A stretch of 6,977 nt of DNA, taken from assembly GCA_934486495.1 (NCBI GenBank), contig CAKSPW010000094.1:1-6977 (forward strand), given 5' to 3'. The DNA is from an uncultured Clostridia bacterium. GTDB taxonomy: Bacteria > Bacillota > Clostridia > UBA1381. The translations under genes were made by a program, and so were the position numbers. This document shows, piece after piece, positions 6,689 through 6,977 of this stretch; the stretch's first letter is position 1, and the number at the start of each line of letters is the position of its first letter. The notes beneath the pieces were generated by a model that saw only the letters and a program-made list of their open reading frames with translations, was not told the DNA's origin and ran no database searches.

Positions 6689-6977
6689 ATGACAAACAAT
6701 CCGCACAAAACGGCGGCATATAAAATTATACCGGGTCGCGGCGGAAACAGATACAGCTTTTTCTGCGAGCTGTCGAAAATGCTTGTATGCACAACGGGAA
6801 CATATTATTCCGAAAACCCGGAAACAGAGCTTTCTCTTGCATGGCAATCGGAAGGGAAAGAAAATTTTAACGTTTGTCATAAATGCGGACGATGGGTCGA
6901 TTCGGTCGTGTTTAACCCCGACGTGCTTATGTGTGTTGACTGCGCACCTCTTGAGGAGGAGGCAAAATACTGTAAGC
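6689..6977 (+). CDS. Zinc-ribbon protein, 3' end beyond the window
   Basis: The first 96 residues are present and the frame is open to the right edge, so the gene is partial. The ATG follows a strong ribosome binding site (GGAAAGGAGGG at 6671-6681). After a start rich in K, R and aromatic residues (YKIIPGRGGNRYSFFCELS), two CxxC pairs occur, C63-HK-C66 and C82-VD-C85, spaced as in a zinc ribbon. A further C95 near the edge may begin another zinc-binding pair. C26 and C34 are additional cysteines. No signal peptide or membrane helix is visible in this part, so it is probably cytoplasmic. I have a loose memory of similar small zinc-ribbon proteins in Clostridia next to SPFH-type 'virion core' proteins, but cannot confirm it here. 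Function is unknown. It is transcribed away from the signalling operon and shares its regulatory region. Confidence 0.8.
   Translation, partial: MTNNPHKTAAYKIIPGRGGNRYSFFCELSKMLVCTTGTYYSENPETELSLAWQSEGKENFNVCHKCGRWVDSVVFNPDVLMCVDCAPLEEEAKYCK

Noticed and set aside
6623..6880. Minus-strand frame of 85 residues at the right edge
   Set aside because: It is antisense to the zinc-ribbon gene, which has a strong ribosome binding site and paired CxxC motifs. The minus frame shows no recognisable domain and runs into the operon promoter.
1..6977. CRISPR array, tRNA, rRNA or transposase
   Set aside because: No regularly spaced repeats, cloverleaf-like or rRNA-like segments, or transposase-like reading frames were seen.

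Overview
This window looks like chromosomal DNA from a Gram-positive anaerobe of the Clostridia, most likely an Oscillospiraceae/Ruminococcaceae-type gut or rumen bacterium. The reasons are strong GGAGG ribosome binding sites before every gene, two Gram-positive-style lipoprotein signal peptides, moderately low G+C coding sequence with very A/T-rich intergenic DNA, and the protein styles themselves. The genus is an inference; no marker gene is present.

Layout. Positions 1-75 hold a G/C-rich, palindrome-rich tract that looks like a piece of a dispersed repeat. Positions 135-6409 carry four tightly packed minus-strand genes, transcribed right to left: a family 1 solute-binding lipoprotein (5087-6409), a membrane-anchored LuxR-type HTH regulator with a large extracellular sensor region (3459-5072), a family 3 (amino-acid-type) solute-binding lipoprotein (2656-3462) and a hybrid sensor histidine kinase with a C-terminal receiver (135-2663). 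Gaps are 14 bp or the genes overlap by 4-8 bp, so this is almost certainly one operon. Positions 6410-6688 are a regulatory intergenic region with two opposed, overlapping sigma-A-like promoters, an inverted repeat around one -35 box, and a degenerate direct repeat in the operon leader. From 6689 to the right edge a zinc-ribbon protein is encoded on the plus strand and runs off the window.

How the genes may work together. Two solute-binding lipoproteins sit with two membrane-spanning signalling proteins, and no ABC permease or ATPase gene is present. The simplest reading (inference) is a sensing operon rather than an uptake operon: the lipoproteins capture ligands outside the membrane and present them to the extracellular domains of the LuxR-type regulator and the hybrid kinase. 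The family 3 binding protein directly abutting a hybrid kinase resembles a 'split' version of BvgS-type kinases, in which such Venus-flytrap domains are fused to the kinase. No HPt protein or separate response regulator is visible, so the outlet of the kinase phosphorelay is unknown.
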